Shown here: positions 51,158-60,099 of the stretch, one piece after another | Position numbering within the stretch: the first letter of the stretch is position 1 | Layout of the letters: each line of letters starts with the position of its first letter | NCBI RefSeq assembly: GCF_021026295.1 | Contig: NZ_JAJNDA010000010.1 | Span: 62,001 to 126,000, forward strand | Reading direction: 5' to 3' | DNA length: 64,000 nucleotides | Source: Actinomycetospora soli | GTDB lineage: Bacteria > Actinomycetota > Actinomycetes > Mycobacteriales > Pseudonocardiaceae | The notes under the pieces: model-generated | Told to the model about the DNA's origin: nothing | The model's database searches: none | The model's input: only the letters and a program-made list of their open reading frames with translations | Made by a program: the position numbers and the translations under genes

Positions 51158-52014
51158 GCCAGCACCGAGCGCAGGTGCTCCACCGACGCCGCCACGTCCG
51201 CGACCGGTCCGACGCCGGACGGCTCGTCGTGCAGGATCGTGTCCTGCTCCAGGACGTACCAGCCGTCGTAGCCGCGGGCGGCGAGGTCCGAGAGCACCGC
51301 CGTCAGGTTCACGTCGCCCGACCCGAGCGGCCGGTACATCCCGCGGCCGACCGCCTCGGTGTAGGTCAGCCGGCCGTCCTGCACCTGGCGCGCGAGGGTC
51401 AGGTCGACGTCCTTGAGGTGGGTGTGCGCGACCCGCTCCGGGGCCTGGCGGGTGATGTCGGCCGGGTCGGTGCCGCCGATCAGGAGGTGCCCGGTGTCCA
51501 GGCACAGCCCGATCGACGAGCCCGCGAGCACCCGCTGCACGTCGTCGGTGTTCTCCACCATCGTCCCGACGTGCGGGTGCAGGACCGCCTCGACACCGCG
51601 CGCCGCGGCGACGGCGGCGATCCGGTCGAGGTTGCCGAGCAGCAGCGACCAGCCGGCCGCGTCGAGCTCGGGTCGTGAGTCGTAGCCCGCGCCGCCGGAG
51701 TCGGCGGAGAGCACGAGCGTGCCGGCGTGGGCCGCGTCGTAGCTCGCGAGCAGCGCCTCGACCCCGGGCACCGGGTCGTGGTCCGGCACGTGCAGCAGCG
51801 TCGGGGTGAAGCCGCCGACGGCGTGCAGGTCGTACTCGGCGAGCGTCGCGGCCTTCGCCGCGGCGTCGGCGGGCAGGAACCCGTCGGGGCCGAACTCGGT
51901 GGCCGCGAGCCCGACCTCGCGCATCTCGGAGAGCACGCGCTTCGGCTCGAGCTGGTGGCCCCAGCCGGGGACCTCGCAGACGCCCCAGGAGATGGGCGCA
52001 CCGGCAATCTTCAT
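51154..52014 (-). CDS. Inosose dehydratase-like TIM-barrel protein
   Basis: A 286-residue protein with KIAGAPISWGVCEVPGWGHQ at the start, the typical opening of 2-keto-myo-inositol dehydratases, then EFGPDGFLP, LHPHVGTMVEN, LCLDTGHLLIGGTDP and HTHLKDVD carrying the metal-ligand Glu/Asp/His set. It probably dehydrates scyllo-inosose or a related keto-cyclitol; it complements or replaces the iolE-like gene at 42178. ATG 52014 overlaps the stop of the dehydrogenase (ATGA), indicating coupled translation. Confidence 0.85.
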   Translation of the reverse strand: MKIAGAPISWGVCEVPGWGHQLEPKRVLSEMREVGLAATEFGPDGFLPADAAAKAATLAEYDLHAVGGFTPTLLHVPDHDPVPGVEALLASYDAAHAGTLVLSADSGGAGYDSRPELDAAGWSLLLGNLDRIAAVAAARGVEAVLHPHVGTMVENTDDVQRVLAGSSIGLCLDTGHLLIGGTDPADITRQAPERVAHTHLKDVDLTLARQVQDGRLTYTEAVGRGMYRPLGSGDVNLTAVLSDLAARGYDGWYVLEQDTILHDEPSGVGPVADVAASVEHLRSVLA

Positions 52015-53012
52015 CGCTGTACCTCGTCGATCCGCACCGGACGGTGCTCGTGCAGGGACAGGGTGGCGGCCTCGGCGATCCAGCCGGCGGCCATGGCGTC
52101 GGCGACGGAGCACGGCGTCGGCCGCGTCCCCGCCACGAGCTCGGTGAACGCGGTGAGCTCCGCGCGGAAGGCGGGTGCGAGCCGGTCCATGAAGAACGCG
52201 TGCGGCGTGCCCGCCGGGAAGGTCACGCCGGGCTCGGCCGAGCGCAGCGGCAGCCCGTCGTCGAGCCCGACGGCGATCGAGTCGCGGTCGCCGTGCAGCT
52301 CCATCCGCACGTCGTAGCCGCGCGGGTTGTAGCGGGTGTTGGACACCAGCGCGTGCGAGCCGTCGTCGAGGGTCAGCACCGCGGCCGCCGTCGAGACGTC
52401 GCCGACCTCCGCGAACACCGGGTCGCCCGCGGTGTCGCCGGTGGCGAACACCTCGACGACCTCGCGGCCGGTGACCCAGCGGATCGCGTCGAAGTCGTGC
52501 ACCGAGCAGTCGCGGAAGATGCCGCCGGAGATGCGGACGTAGTCCAGCGGCGGCGGCGCCGGGTCCAGCGTCGTCGCGCGGACGGTGTGCACGCGGCCGA
52601 GCTCACCCGAGGCGACCGCCGCCCGCGCCGTCGTGTACCCCTCGTCGAAGCGCCGCGGATAGCCGATCTGCACCCGCTCGTCGCGGCCCGCGAGCTTCGC
52701 GGCGACGTCGAGTGCGTCGTCGATCCGGCCGGCCAGCGGCTTCTCGCAGAAGGCGGGGAGCCCGGCGTCGACGGCCGCGAGCAGCAGTTCCGGGTGGGCC
52801 GGGGTCGCGGCGGCGATGACGACGCCGTCGACGCCGGCGGCGAACACGTCCTCCGGGGAGTCGACCGCCTGCGCGCCGACCTCGGCCGCGACGGCCGCGG
52901 TCACGTCGGGACGGGCGTCGGTGACGACGAGCTCGTCGACGATGCCGCGCAGCGTCTCCGCGTGGAAGGCCCCGATGCGCCCGAGGCCGATGAGTCCGAT
53001 CTTCACTGCCAT
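52011..53012 (-). CDS. Inositol 2-dehydrogenase-like oxidoreductase (Gfo/Idh/MocA)
   Basis: A 333-residue NAD-dependent dehydrogenase: IGLIGLGRIGAFHAETL, FCEKPLAGRIDDA (catalytic Lys), QIGYPRRFDEGY and GGIFRDCSVHDFDAIRWVTG with the Asp/His of inositol dehydrogenases. It is a second, clearly different inositol dehydrogenase besides the one at 43124, probably acting on another stereoisomer or derivative. ATG with GAAAGG upstream; 7 bases after the SDR gene stop and overlapping the next gene by four bases. Confidence 0.87.
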   Translation of the reverse strand: MAVKIGLIGLGRIGAFHAETLRGIVDELVVTDARPDVTAAVAAEVGAQAVDSPEDVFAAGVDGVVIAAATPAHPELLLAAVDAGLPAFCEKPLAGRIDDALDVAAKLAGRDERVQIGYPRRFDEGYTTARAAVASGELGRVHTVRATTLDPAPPPLDYVRISGGIFRDCSVHDFDAIRWVTGREVVEVFATGDTAGDPVFAEVGDVSTAAAVLTLDDGSHALVSNTRYNPRGYDVRMELHGDRDSIAVGLDDGLPLRSAEPGVTFPAGTPHAFFMDRLAPAFRAELTAFTELVAGTRPTPCSVADAMAAGWIAEAATLSLHEHRPVRIDEVQR

Positions 53013-53019
53013 GTGCCTT

Positions 53020-53781
53020 TCAGTCGTGGGCGCCGGGGACCTGCTGGTCCCAGTCGAGGACCGAGCCGGTGACCACACCGGATCGATCGGAGAGCAGGAG
53101 GACGACCATCTCGGCGGCGTCCTCGGGGGCGGCGAGACGCCCGGCGGGCAGGCCGGCGCCGGCGCGTGCGCGCCAGTCCTCGCCCGCGCCGTGCCGCCGC
53201 TGCACGACGTCCTCGCCCTCGGTGTCGGTCCAGCCGATGTCGAGCTGGTTGACCCGGATCCGGTCGAACCGGTGGGCGTGCGCGGCGTTGCGGGTGAGGG
53301 TCGCGAGGCCGCCCTTCGCCGCGGAGTACGGGCTGAGGTCCGGCGCTCCGCCGCGGGCCGACTCGGACCCGATGTTCACGATCGTGCCGGGCTCGCCGCG
53401 CCGGATCATGTCGGCCACGGCGGCCTGCATCAGGAAGAACGGCCCGCGCAGGTTGATCGCGATGTGCGCGTCGAACAGCTCCGGCGTGGTGTCGAGCAGC
53501 GAGCCGCGGTCGACCAGGCCCGCCGCGTTGACCAGCCCGTCGACCCGTCCGAACTCGGCGACGACCGTGGCGACCGCGGCGCGGCACGCGCCGACGTCGG
53601 CGACGTCGCACGGGACGAACAGCGCTCCGAGGTCGGCCGCGACCTTCTCCCCGTGTTCCCGACGACGGCCCGTGACGGCCACCGACGCCCCCTCCCGCCG
53701 GGCGGTCCGGGCGACGGCCGCGCCGACCCCGGAGGTGCCGCCGCTGACGAGCACCACGCGACCGGCGAGCAGCCCGCTCAC
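53020..53781 (-). CDS. Short-chain dehydrogenase/reductase
   Basis: A 253-residue classical SDR: cofactor motif SGGTSGVGAAVA (residues 13-24), NAAG near 86, catalytic Ser before YSAAK (Tyr/Lys near 152-156). It should oxidise a hydroxyl or reduce a ketone of a sugar- or cyclitol-like compound. GTG start lies inside the stop of the PhyH gene (GTGA overlap). Middle member of the PhyH-SDR-dehydrogenase-dehydratase-isomerase operon. Confidence 0.88.
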   Translation of the reverse strand: MSGLLAGRVVLVSGGTSGVGAAVARTARREGASVAVTGRRREHGEKVAADLGALFVPCDVADVGACRAAVATVVAEFGRVDGLVNAAGLVDRGSLLDTTPELFDAHIAINLRGPFFLMQAAVADMIRRGEPGTIVNIGSESARGGAPDLSPYSAAKGGLATLTRNAAHAHRFDRIRVNQLDIGWTDTEGEDVVQRRHGAGEDWRARAGAGLPAGRLAAPEDAAEMVVLLLSDRSGVVTGSVLDWDQQVPGAHD

Positions 53782-54929
53782 GTGACCACACCGCGTCGTC
53801 GGGACGTCTGGGCCGACAGCGCAGCATCCAGCGCAGAGGGCGACCACCGCTCCCGAACGGCGCGCAGCAGCACGTCGGCGGGCGAGGGCGGGGCGAGGCC
53901 GTCGACGGGCGGGTCCGCGTCGAGGTCGGTCGGGAAGGCGTAACCCTCGGCGGTCGCGGCGACCGCGTTCTCGAGCGAGCCGTCGTCGGGGAGCGAGAAC
54001 AGCGCGGGGAAGACCGCGCGGGCCATGGCGGCCCGGTCGCAGCTCTCCATCGCGCGCCCGAAGGCGGACGAGACCTGGAGCAGGTTGGCGAGCCGGTGGA
54101 CGTCGGTGGTCCGGTTGTGGCCGGCGCCGTGGATGAGCGCGGGGTTGAAGAAGACCGCGTCGCCGGCAGCGAGCGGCAGTTGGACGTGGTGCTCCGCGAA
54201 GTACGTGCGGACGTCCTCGCGGTCGGCGACGAGGTAGCCGTGGGGGTAGGTCTGGGAGTGCGGCAGGTACATCGTCGGGCCGGACTCGACGGGCATGTCC
54301 CCGTGCGCCACCGCGCCCTGCAGCGTGAGCGCGGGCGAGAGGCGGTGGACGTGGGAGGGGTAGCGGGCGGCGCCGGCCGCGTCCATGAAGCCGAGGTGGT
54401 AGTCGCGGTGCGGGCTCTGCGCGGCGCCGCCCGGGTTGACCTGGTTGACCTGCGACGTCACCTGATAGCCCGGGCCGAGCCAGGCCTCGCAGACCAGGGC
54501 GAGCGCGGGGTTCGCGTAGTAGGCGGCGAACACCGCGGGGGCGCGCAGGGCGAGCTTCTCGGCCGCGTTCCAGATGCGGTCGTTCGCGCCGGGCTTCGCG
54601 AAGTGATCGCCCGCGACGGCCCCGGAGGCGCGCTGCTCGGCGATCATCGCGCGGAACTCGGCGGTGGCCGCGTCGAGCACCGGACGCTCGAACGTCCCCG
54701 AGATGACGACGATGCCCGGGCCGTCCAGGAGGGTCGCGACCAGCTCGGTCTGGACCGCGCGCCGGTCGTCGGCGAGCAGGGTGGTCGCGTCGTAGACCGG
54801 CACGCCGGAGCGGATCGCCGCAGCGCGCGGATGGGCGGCCGGGTCGGTGCCGCGCTCGACGTGCGCGCGCAGGTCCCCGACGCGGGCCTCGGCCGGGTCG
54901 AGCCACGTCGGGGCGGCGGTCGACGTCAT
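53778..54929 (-). CDS. Phytanoyl-CoA dioxygenase (PhyH) family protein
   Basis: A 383-residue Fe(II)/2-oxoglutarate oxygenase. The metal-binding HxD is SPHRDYHLGF (near residue 170), the distal His lies in ALIHGAGHNRT, and the Arg following it should bind 2-oxoglutarate. Substrates of the family range from acyl-CoAs to sugars and small natural products; in this operon a hydroxylation or oxidative demethylation of a cyclitol-related compound is possible. The ATG has AAGGAG upstream. First gene of the operon; its promoter carries the 18-bp LacI-type palindrome and a GntR-type site. Confidence 0.83.
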   Translation of the reverse strand: MTSTAAPTWLDPAEARVGDLRAHVERGTDPAAHPRAAAIRSGVPVYDATTLLADDRRAVQTELVATLLDGPGIVVISGTFERPVLDAATAEFRAMIAEQRASGAVAGDHFAKPGANDRIWNAAEKLALRAPAVFAAYYANPALALVCEAWLGPGYQVTSQVNQVNPGGAAQSPHRDYHLGFMDAAGAARYPSHVHRLSPALTLQGAVAHGDMPVESGPTMYLPHSQTYPHGYLVADREDVRTYFAEHHVQLPLAAGDAVFFNPALIHGAGHNRTTDVHRLANLLQVSSAFGRAMESCDRAAMARAVFPALFSLPDDGSLENAVAATAEGYAFPTDLDADPPVDGLAPPSPADVLLRAVRERWSPSALDAALSAQTSRRRGVVT

Positions 54930-54950
54930 CGTCGGGCTCCTTCCGAAGGG

Positions 54951-55014
54951 CCTTAAAGCGCTTTAAGGTGCAGGATGAGTGTCCGCGCTCACCGGATTTC
55001 ATGTCAAGACAAAG
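54951..55014. promoter_or_regulatory. Divergent promoter region with LacI- and GntR-type operators
   Basis: A perfect 18-bp palindrome CCTTAAAGCGCTTTAAGG (54951-54968) lies 22 bases before the PhyH ATG. The GntR-type site TGTCAAGACAAAG (55002-55014) lies 16 bases before the LacI GTG and contains, on the minus strand, a TTGACA -35 for the PhyH operon. The AAAGCGCTTT centre differs from the AGAGCGCTCT of the other two sites, so the LacI protein at 55031 may be specific to this one. Confidence 0.7.
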
Positions 55015-55030
55015 ATGTGGAGGGCCTGCG

Positions 55031-55999
55031 GTGCCTCGCCCGAGACTCGCCGACGTCGCCGCCGCCGCCGGCTGCTCCACCGCGTCGGTGTCGCTCGTCC
55101 TGCGCGGTGAGCCGGGCCCGAGCGAGGCCACGCGCGACCGGGTCCTGGCGGCGGCCGAGCAGCTCGGCTACCGGCCCGACCGGGCCGCCAGCCTGCTCGC
55201 GCGGCGTCGCTCGGGGATGCTCGGCGTCGTCACCGACGTGCGCTCGACGTTCCACGCCGAGCTCGTCGAGGAGCTGCTCGACGCGTCCGCGCGGCGCGGG
55301 TTCGACCTGCTCATCGGCGCACGCAGCCCCGCCCGGGACGAGGAGCGGGCGGTGGAGACCCTGATCGACTCCCGCTGCGAGGCGTTGCTGCTGCTCGGCA
55401 CGTCGGGTCCGGCGGAGCGGCTCGTCGCCCTCGACGGGCAGGTCCCCGTCGTCGCGGTCAGCGGCCGGGCGGGCGGCGTCGACGGCGTCCGGGTCGACGA
55501 CGAGCGCGGCACCCGGGAGGCGACCGAGCACCTCCTCGCGCTCGGGCACCGCGACGTGGTCCACGTCGACGGCGGGGCGGGGGAGATCGCGGCCGACCGG
55601 TGCCGCGGCTACGTCGCCGCGATGACGGCGGCCGGCCTGGCGCCCCGCGTGCTGCGGGGAGGACACGGGGAGGCCGACGGTGCGGCGGCCGCCGCCGACC
55701 TCGGCGGGGCGACGGCGGTGACCGTGTTCAACGACCGCGCCGCCGTCGGCCTGCTCGACGCACTCGTGCGCGCCGGGGTGCGGGTGCCGGCGGACGTCTC
55801 GGTCGCCGGGTTCGACGACAGTCCGCTGGCCCGCCTCGCCCACGTCGACCTGACCACCGTCAGCCAGGACGTGCCGGCCCTCGTCGCGAACGCCCTCGAT
55901 CTCGTCGTCGCGCGACTCGACGGCGTCCGGGCGGAGCGCCGGGAGGTCGTGCTCGCGCCGCGGCTCGTCGTCCGGGGCACCACGTCGGCGCCGCCGTGA
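55031..55999 (+). CDS. LacI family transcriptional regulator
   Basis: A 322-residue repressor with helix-turn-helix RLADVAAAAGCSTASVSLVL at the N-terminus and a sugar-binding core (VFNDRAAVGLLDALVRAGVR, VAGFDDSPLARLAHVDLTTV). It is a close paralogue of the LacI protein at 47007 (shared DVRSTFHAEL, ERAVETLIDSRCEAL). GTG at 55031 with GGAGGG upstream is chosen over an ATG at 54968 that would place the operators inside the gene. It is divergent from the PhyH operon and probably represses it and itself. Confidence 0.87.
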   Translation: MPRPRLADVAAAAGCSTASVSLVLRGEPGPSEATRDRVLAAAEQLGYRPDRAASLLARRRSGMLGVVTDVRSTFHAELVEELLDASARRGFDLLIGARSPARDEERAVETLIDSRCEALLLLGTSGPAERLVALDGQVPVVAVSGRAGGVDGVRVDDERGTREATEHLLALGHRDVVHVDGGAGEIAADRCRGYVAAMTAAGLAPRVLRGGHGEADGAAAAADLGGATAVTVFNDRAAVGLLDALVRAGVRVPADVSVAGFDDSPLARLAHVDLTTVSQDVPALVANALDLVVARLDGVRAERREVVLAPRLVVRGTTSAPP

Positions 56000-56009
56000 C
56001 CCGTCCGGG

Positions 56010-57005
56010 TCAGGAGGCGGCGACCGGCTCCGTCCGCGGCCGCGGCGGGAACCCGGCGGCGGCGTAGACCGCGTCGACCAGCTCGGCCTGGGCCACCGCG
56101 TCGTCGAGGTCGAGCGGGAACGGCGCGCCCTCGCGCAGGTGCGCCCGCAGCGCCTCGAGCTGGTAGGTGTACGTCGAGCGCGTCCCGAGGTGCTCGGTGC
56201 GCTCCTCGCCGTCCACGGTGACGACGATCCGGTCGTCCTGGTGCGGGAGCACCACGTTCAGCGCGGTCGCCTCACCGCGGGAGCCGATCACGCGGGCGGT
56301 GATCGTCCACGAGTCGGCGGCCATGTCGCAGGAGGCCCGTCCGGTGACCCCCGGGGCGAACACGAGGTCCGCCGTCATCGACGCGTCCACCCCCGGCGAC
56401 CGCTCGGTCCCGGAGGCCCTCTCGACGACGGGTTCGGCGCCCGCGAGCCATCGCTGCAGGTGCAGGGCGTAGCACCCGAGGTCCATCAGCGCGCCGCCGG
56501 CGAGATCGAACGACCAGCGCGGGTCGTCGCCGGACGGCGCCGGCATCCGGAACGTCGTCTCGATCCGCCGGAGCTCGCCGAGCTCCGGGAGCAGCGACAC
56601 GAGGCGGCGGGTCACGGGGTGGTGCACGTGGTGGAACGCCTCGACGACCACCACGCCGGCCGCCCGCGCCGCGGCCGCGACCTCCCGGGCCTCGTCTGCG
56701 TTCGACGCGAACGGCTTCTCGACGAGGACGTGCTTGCCCGCCTCGATCGCGGCCCGCGTCCAGCGGCCGTGCAGGCCGTTGGCGAGCGGGACGTAGACGA
56801 CCTCGACCTCCGGGTCGGCGAGCACGGCGTCATAGGTGTCGTGCACCCGCTCGACGCCGTGCTCGGCGGCGAAGGTCTCGGCCCGTCCGCGGTCCCGGGC
56901 GGCGACGGCGACCATCCGGTCGCCCGTCGTCGCGACGGGCTCGGCGAGGGCCACGACCGCGATGCGGGCCGCGCCGAGGACGCCGAGGCGGAGGGGCGAA
57001 CTCAC
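56010..57005 (-). CDS. Gfo/Idh/MocA family oxidoreductase
   Basis: A 331-residue NAD(P)-dependent dehydrogenase: [52 protein letters not shown] (catalytic Lys near 96), [15 protein letters not shown] and [15 protein letters not shown]. This pattern is that of the trans-1,2-dihydrobenzenediol/glucose-fructose-oxidoreductase-like branch, different from the other three members in the window. GTG start inside the stop of the ABC ATPase gene (GTGA), so it is the last gene of the importer operon and probably acts on the imported compound. It is convergent with the LacI gene, only 10 bases away. Confidence 0.83.
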   Translation of the reverse strand: MSSPLRLGVLGAARIAVVALAEPVATTGDRMVAVAARDRGRAETFAAEHGVERVHDTYDAVLADPEVEVVYVPLANGLHGRWTRAAIEAGKHVLVEKPFASNADEAREVAAAARAAGVVVVEAFHHVHHPVTRRLVSLLPELGELRRIETTFRMPAPSGDDPRWSFDLAGGALMDLGCYALHLQRWLAGAEPVVERASGTERSPGVDASMTADLVFAPGVTGRASCDMAADSWTITARVIGSRGEATALNVVLPHQDDRIVVTVDGEERTEHLGTRSTYTYQLEALRAHLREGAPFPLDLDDAVAQAELVDAVYAAAGFPPRPRTEPVAAS

Positions 57006-57817
57006 CGCTGCAGCTCGTGGGAGAGCTCGGCGAGCTCCTGGCCGCCCGCCATCTCGGCGGTGAGCTCCTCGAGGGAGACCTCGGAGCGCTTCCGGTCGAG
57101 GACCCGCTTGCCCAGCTTCAGGATGATGAAGTGGTCGCCCACCATGTAGGCGTGGTGCGGGTTGTGGGTGATGAACACGACCCCGAGGCCGGCGTCGCGG
57201 GCGGCGGCGGTGTACTTCAGCACCACGCCGGACTGCTTGACGCCGAGGGCGGCGGTGGGCTCGTCGAGGATCAGGACCCGGGCGCCGAAGTAGACGGCGC
57301 GGGCGATCGCGACGCACTGGCGCTGACCGCCGGAGAGCGTGCCGATCGGCTGGTTGATGTCCTTGACGTGGATGCCCATCTTCTTGAGCTCGGTGTCGGC
57401 GATCTCGCGCATCTTCGGGATGTCGAGCGGCGCGAGGGGGAAATTGCCCTTGCGCAGTTCCGAGCCGAGGAAGAAGTTCCGCCAGACCTCCATCAGGGAG
57501 ACCACGGCGAGGTCCTGGTAGACGGTGGCGATGCCGCGGTCGAGCGACTCGCGCGGCGAGCCGAACCGGACCTCGTCGCCGTCGACGGTGACCGTGCCCT
57601 CGGAGTGCGGGTGCAGCCCGGACATGATCTTGATCAGGGTCGACTTGCCGGCGCCGTTGTCGCCGAGGACGCAGGTCACCTCGCCGGCGCGGACGGTGAG
57701 GTCGACGCCCTCGAGGGCGCGGATCGCGCCGTAGGTCTTGCCCACGCCCGCCATCTGCACGAGCGGGGTACCGGCGGTCAGGTCGGCCGAGGCGTGCTCG
57801 GCGATCGTGTCGGTCAT
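57002..57817 (-). CDS. Sugar ABC transporter ATP-binding protein (CUT2, single domain)
   Basis: A 271-residue ATPase: Walker [10 protein letters not shown] near residue 52-60, Q-loop VYQDLAVV, signature LSGGQRQ near 162, Walker [13 protein letters not shown], His switch in [13 protein letters not shown]2 importers often have a double-length ATPase (RbsA); this single-domain form is like FrcA-type systems and would work as a dimer. It is 13 bases downstream of the permease gene. The cargo, by context, is probably inositol or a related cyclitol. Confidence 0.9.
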   Translation of the reverse strand: MTDTIAEHASADLTAGTPLVQMAGVGKTYGAIRALEGVDLTVRAGEVTCVLGDNGAGKSTLIKIMSGLHPHSEGTVTVDGDEVRFGSPRESLDRGIATVYQDLAVVSLMEVWRNFFLGSELRKGNFPLAPLDIPKMREIADTELKKMGIHVKDINQPIGTLSGGQRQCVAIARAVYFGARVLILDEPTAALGVKQSGVVLKYTAAARDAGLGVVFITHNPHHAYMVGDHFIILKLGKRVLDRKRSEVSLEELTAEMAGGQELAELSHELQR

Positions 57818-57830
57818 GGTCTCGGTGTCC

Positions 57831-58889
57831 CTACGTGCGCTTCGAGGCGGAGTTCTTGATGTACAGGTTCACGAGCACGGCGAGCAGGAGCATCACGCCG
57901 AGGAAGGCCTTGAACCAGTTCGGGTCCCAGCCGGCGTAGACGATGCCCTGGGTGGTCATGCCGAAGATGAACGCGCCGATGGCGGCGCCGATCGCGGAGC
58001 CGAACCCACCCGTGAGGAGGGCGCCACCGACGACCGCGGCGACGATGTAGATGAGCTCGTTGCCCACGCCGAGGCCGGCCTGGACGGTCGAGAAGTTCAT
58101 CAGCAGGTGCTGCCCGAGGAACCAGGCCATGAACGCGACGCCCATGAACAGGCCGATCTTCACCTTGGCCACCGGCACGCCGACCGCGCGGGCGGAGTCC
58201 TGGTTGCCGCCGACGGCGAAGATCCAGTTACCGGTGCGGGTGCGCAGCAGGAGCCAGGAGGCGATGACGACGAAGAGCAGCCACCAGACGACGGAGGCCT
58301 TCACCGTCATGAACCCCAGCGGGATGTCGCCGGCGAAGATCGCCTTGGCGGAGTCGAACCCGTCGAGCTGGTCGATGTTCGTGGTCGCGACGGTGCCGGT
58401 GATCAGCTTGGTGACACCGAGGTTCACGCCCTGCAGGACGAAGAACGTCGAGAGCGTGATGAGGAAGCTCGGGAGCTTCGTCTTGACCAGCAGCCAGCCG
58501 TTGAGCGCGCCGATCGCGAGCGAGATGACCAGGCTGACGATCACGCCGACCCAGACGTTGAGCGAGAGCTGGTAGGACAGCATCGCCGAGGCGAGCGCGC
58601 TGGTGGTCACCGCGACGCCCGACGACAGGTCGAACTCGCCGCCGATCATCAGCAGGGCCACACCGAGCGCGACGATCCCGATCGTCGAGGCCGAGTAGAG
58701 GATGGTCGAGAGCGCCTCGGGCGTGCGGAACGGCGGGGCGATCGCGAAGAAGAAGACGAAGATGACGACGGCCGCCGCGAACGCGCCGATCTCGGGCCGG
58801 CCGAGGATGCGGGCGCCCAGCGAGCGCTGCACGCGGGCGGGTTCCTCGGTGGTGGTGGGCGGTGGCGGGGTCGCGACGGGAGTGCTCAT
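57831..58889 (-). CDS. Sugar ABC transporter permease (CUT2, RbsC-like)
   Basis: A 352-residue permease with 8-10 predicted helices. The family stretch [23 protein letters not shown] near residues 85-105 and [22 protein letters not shown] near the C-terminus are typical of the ribose/inositol/fructose branch. A cytoplasmic N-terminus of about 35 residues precedes helix 1. It forms the channel for the ATPase encoded next. A 15-bp hairpin separates it from the binding-protein gene, which may lower its expression relative to that gene. Confidence 0.9.
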   Translation of the reverse strand: MSTPVATPPPPTTTEEPARVQRSLGARILGRPEIGAFAAAVVIFVFFFAIAPPFRTPEALSTILYSASTIGIVALGVALLMIGGEFDLSSGVAVTTSALASAMLSYQLSLNVWVGVIVSLVISLAIGALNGWLLVKTKLPSFLITLSTFFVLQGVNLGVTKLITGTVATTNIDQLDGFDSAKAIFAGDIPLGFMTVKASVVWWLLFVVIASWLLLRTRTGNWIFAVGGNQDSARAVGVPVAKVKIGLFMGVAFMAWFLGQHLLMNFSTVQAGLGVGNELIYIVAAVVGGALLTGGFGSAIGAAIGAFIFGMTTQGIVYAGWDPNWFKAFLGVMLLLAVLVNLYIKNSASKRT

Positions 58890-58933
58890 CGCTGGGCTCC
58901 AAGGGGACGGGGGTCAGGCGGGACGACAGGGGA

Positions 58934-58967
58934 CCGGCGCCGGCCCGCGGGTGCGGGCCGGCGCCGG
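58934..58967 (-). terminator. 15-bp perfect hairpin between binding-protein and permease genes
   Basis: CCGGCGCCGGCCCGC (58934-58948), loop GGGT, and the exact complement (58953-58967), 6 bases after the binding-protein stop. An intra-operon hairpin here is the usual device for making more binding protein than membrane components, by partial termination or mRNA protection. Confidence 0.65.
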
Positions 58968-58972
58968 GTGGA

Positions 58973-59944
58973 TCAGCGGGTGTTCTTCTCCGCGTACTGC
59001 ACGATCGGGCCGATGTTGCTGGCGTCGACGAACGACGGGCCGGTCAGCACGGGCTTGCCGCCGCCGAGGTCGTTGCCGTTGGACAGCTGCAGCCACAGCG
59101 CCTGCACCGCCATGTAGCCCTGGACGTAGGGCTGCTGGTCGACCGAGAAGGCGATCTGGTTGGACTGGATCGCCTTGGCGACGTCGGCGTTCAGGTCGAA
59201 CGTGACGATCTGGGCCTGGCTCGACGAGGCCTGCTTGGCCTGCATGGCGGCGAGGGCGACCGGGGCGCCGAGGGTGACGACGTCGGTGATGGCCGGGTCC
59301 TGCTGCAGCTTCGCCTGGATCGTCTGCTGGACCGACGGCAGGTCGGCGCCGTTGACCTGCAGGTTCTCGGTGTTCGCGTAGGCCTGCTTGACGCCCGCGC
59401 AGCGGGTCTCCAGCGCGACCGAGCCCTGCTCCTGGATGACGCAGAGGGCCTTGCCGCCGGGGTTGAGCTGGCCGAGACGCTGCCCCGCGCTCTGCCCGGC
59501 GAGGGTCTCGTCCGAGCCGAAGTACATCTTCATGCCGAACTGCTGGTACTGGTCGATGCCCTGGTTGAAGCCGACGACCGGGATGCCGGCCTGGACGGCC
59601 TTCTGGGCGACCGGGCCGACCTGGTCGGGGTAGGACAGCGTGACCGCGATGCCGTTGACCCGGGAGTCGATCGCATTCTGGACGAGGGTGGCCTGCTGGC
59701 CGCCGTCGTTGTTGTTCGAGTAGCGCAGGTCGACGTTGAGCTCGGAGGCGGCCTGCTGGGCGCCGGCCCGGATCTTGTCCCAGAACGAGTCACCCGGCTG
59801 CTCGTGGGTGATCATCGCGATGGTGAACCGCTGGCTGGTCGCCTGGTTCTGGTTCTGCGCACCGCCCTGGCTCGAGCAGGCGGTGAAGGTGAGCGCGACG
59901 GCGGCGGCGGCCGCGACGGCCAGCACCCTCCGAATACTCCTCAT
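58973..59944 (-). CDS. Sugar ABC transporter substrate-binding lipoprotein
   Basis: A 323-residue periplasmic-binding-protein-like lipoprotein. The signal peptide ends in the lipobox LTFTAC (Cys23), followed by a Gly/Gln/Asn linker. The two-lobe fold is recognised by FTIAMITHEQPGDSFWDKIR, DGGQQATLVQNAIDSRVNGI, GIPVVGFNQGID and IVTFDLNADVAKAI, typical of FrcB/RbsB-like proteins. First gene of the importer operon. Its upstream region carries the GntR-type operator fused to a TTGACC -35. Expected ligand is a cyclitol or hexose. Confidence 0.9.
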   Translation of the reverse strand: MRSIRRVLAVAAAAAVALTFTACSSQGGAQNQNQATSQRFTIAMITHEQPGDSFWDKIRAGAQQAASELNVDLRYSNNNDGGQQATLVQNAIDSRVNGIAVTLSYPDQVGPVAQKAVQAGIPVVGFNQGIDQYQQFGMKMYFGSDETLAGQSAGQRLGQLNPGGKALCVIQEQGSVALETRCAGVKQAYANTENLQVNGADLPSVQQTIQAKLQQDPAITDVVTLGAPVALAAMQAKQASSSQAQIVTFDLNADVAKAIQSNQIAFSVDQQPYVQGYMAVQALWLQLSNGNDLGGGKPVLTGPSFVDASNIGPIVQYAEKNTR

Positions 59945-60027
59945 CGAGCATCAGTTCTCTCTGTGCGTCGCTGCCGGCGGGGTCGGGCAGCGGGACGAAT
60001 TGGGGAGTGACCCCGACCACGGTGATA

Positions 60028-60074
60028 GGAGTACGCTCCATCACTCGTCAGGTCAATACTTTGTTTGGACATAG
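60028..60074 (-). promoter_or_regulatory. ABC-importer promoter with GntR-type operator
   Basis: On the minus strand TGTCCAAACAAAGTATTGACC (split here as TGTCCAAACAAAG, then TATTGACC) matches the iolC promoter word, with -35 TTGACC at 60051-60056 and -10 TACTCC at 60028-60033 (17-base spacer). The site is between the divergent binding-protein and GntR genes. Confidence 0.75.
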
Positions 60075-60099
60075 TGCCTCTGAAGGTGCCGGGAGTGAC

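Noticed and set aside
54968-55030. ATG at 54968 as start of the LacI gene
   Set aside because: It would add 21 residues without similarity and put the operator region inside the gene; GTG 55031 has a ribosome site and begins the helix-turn-helix.
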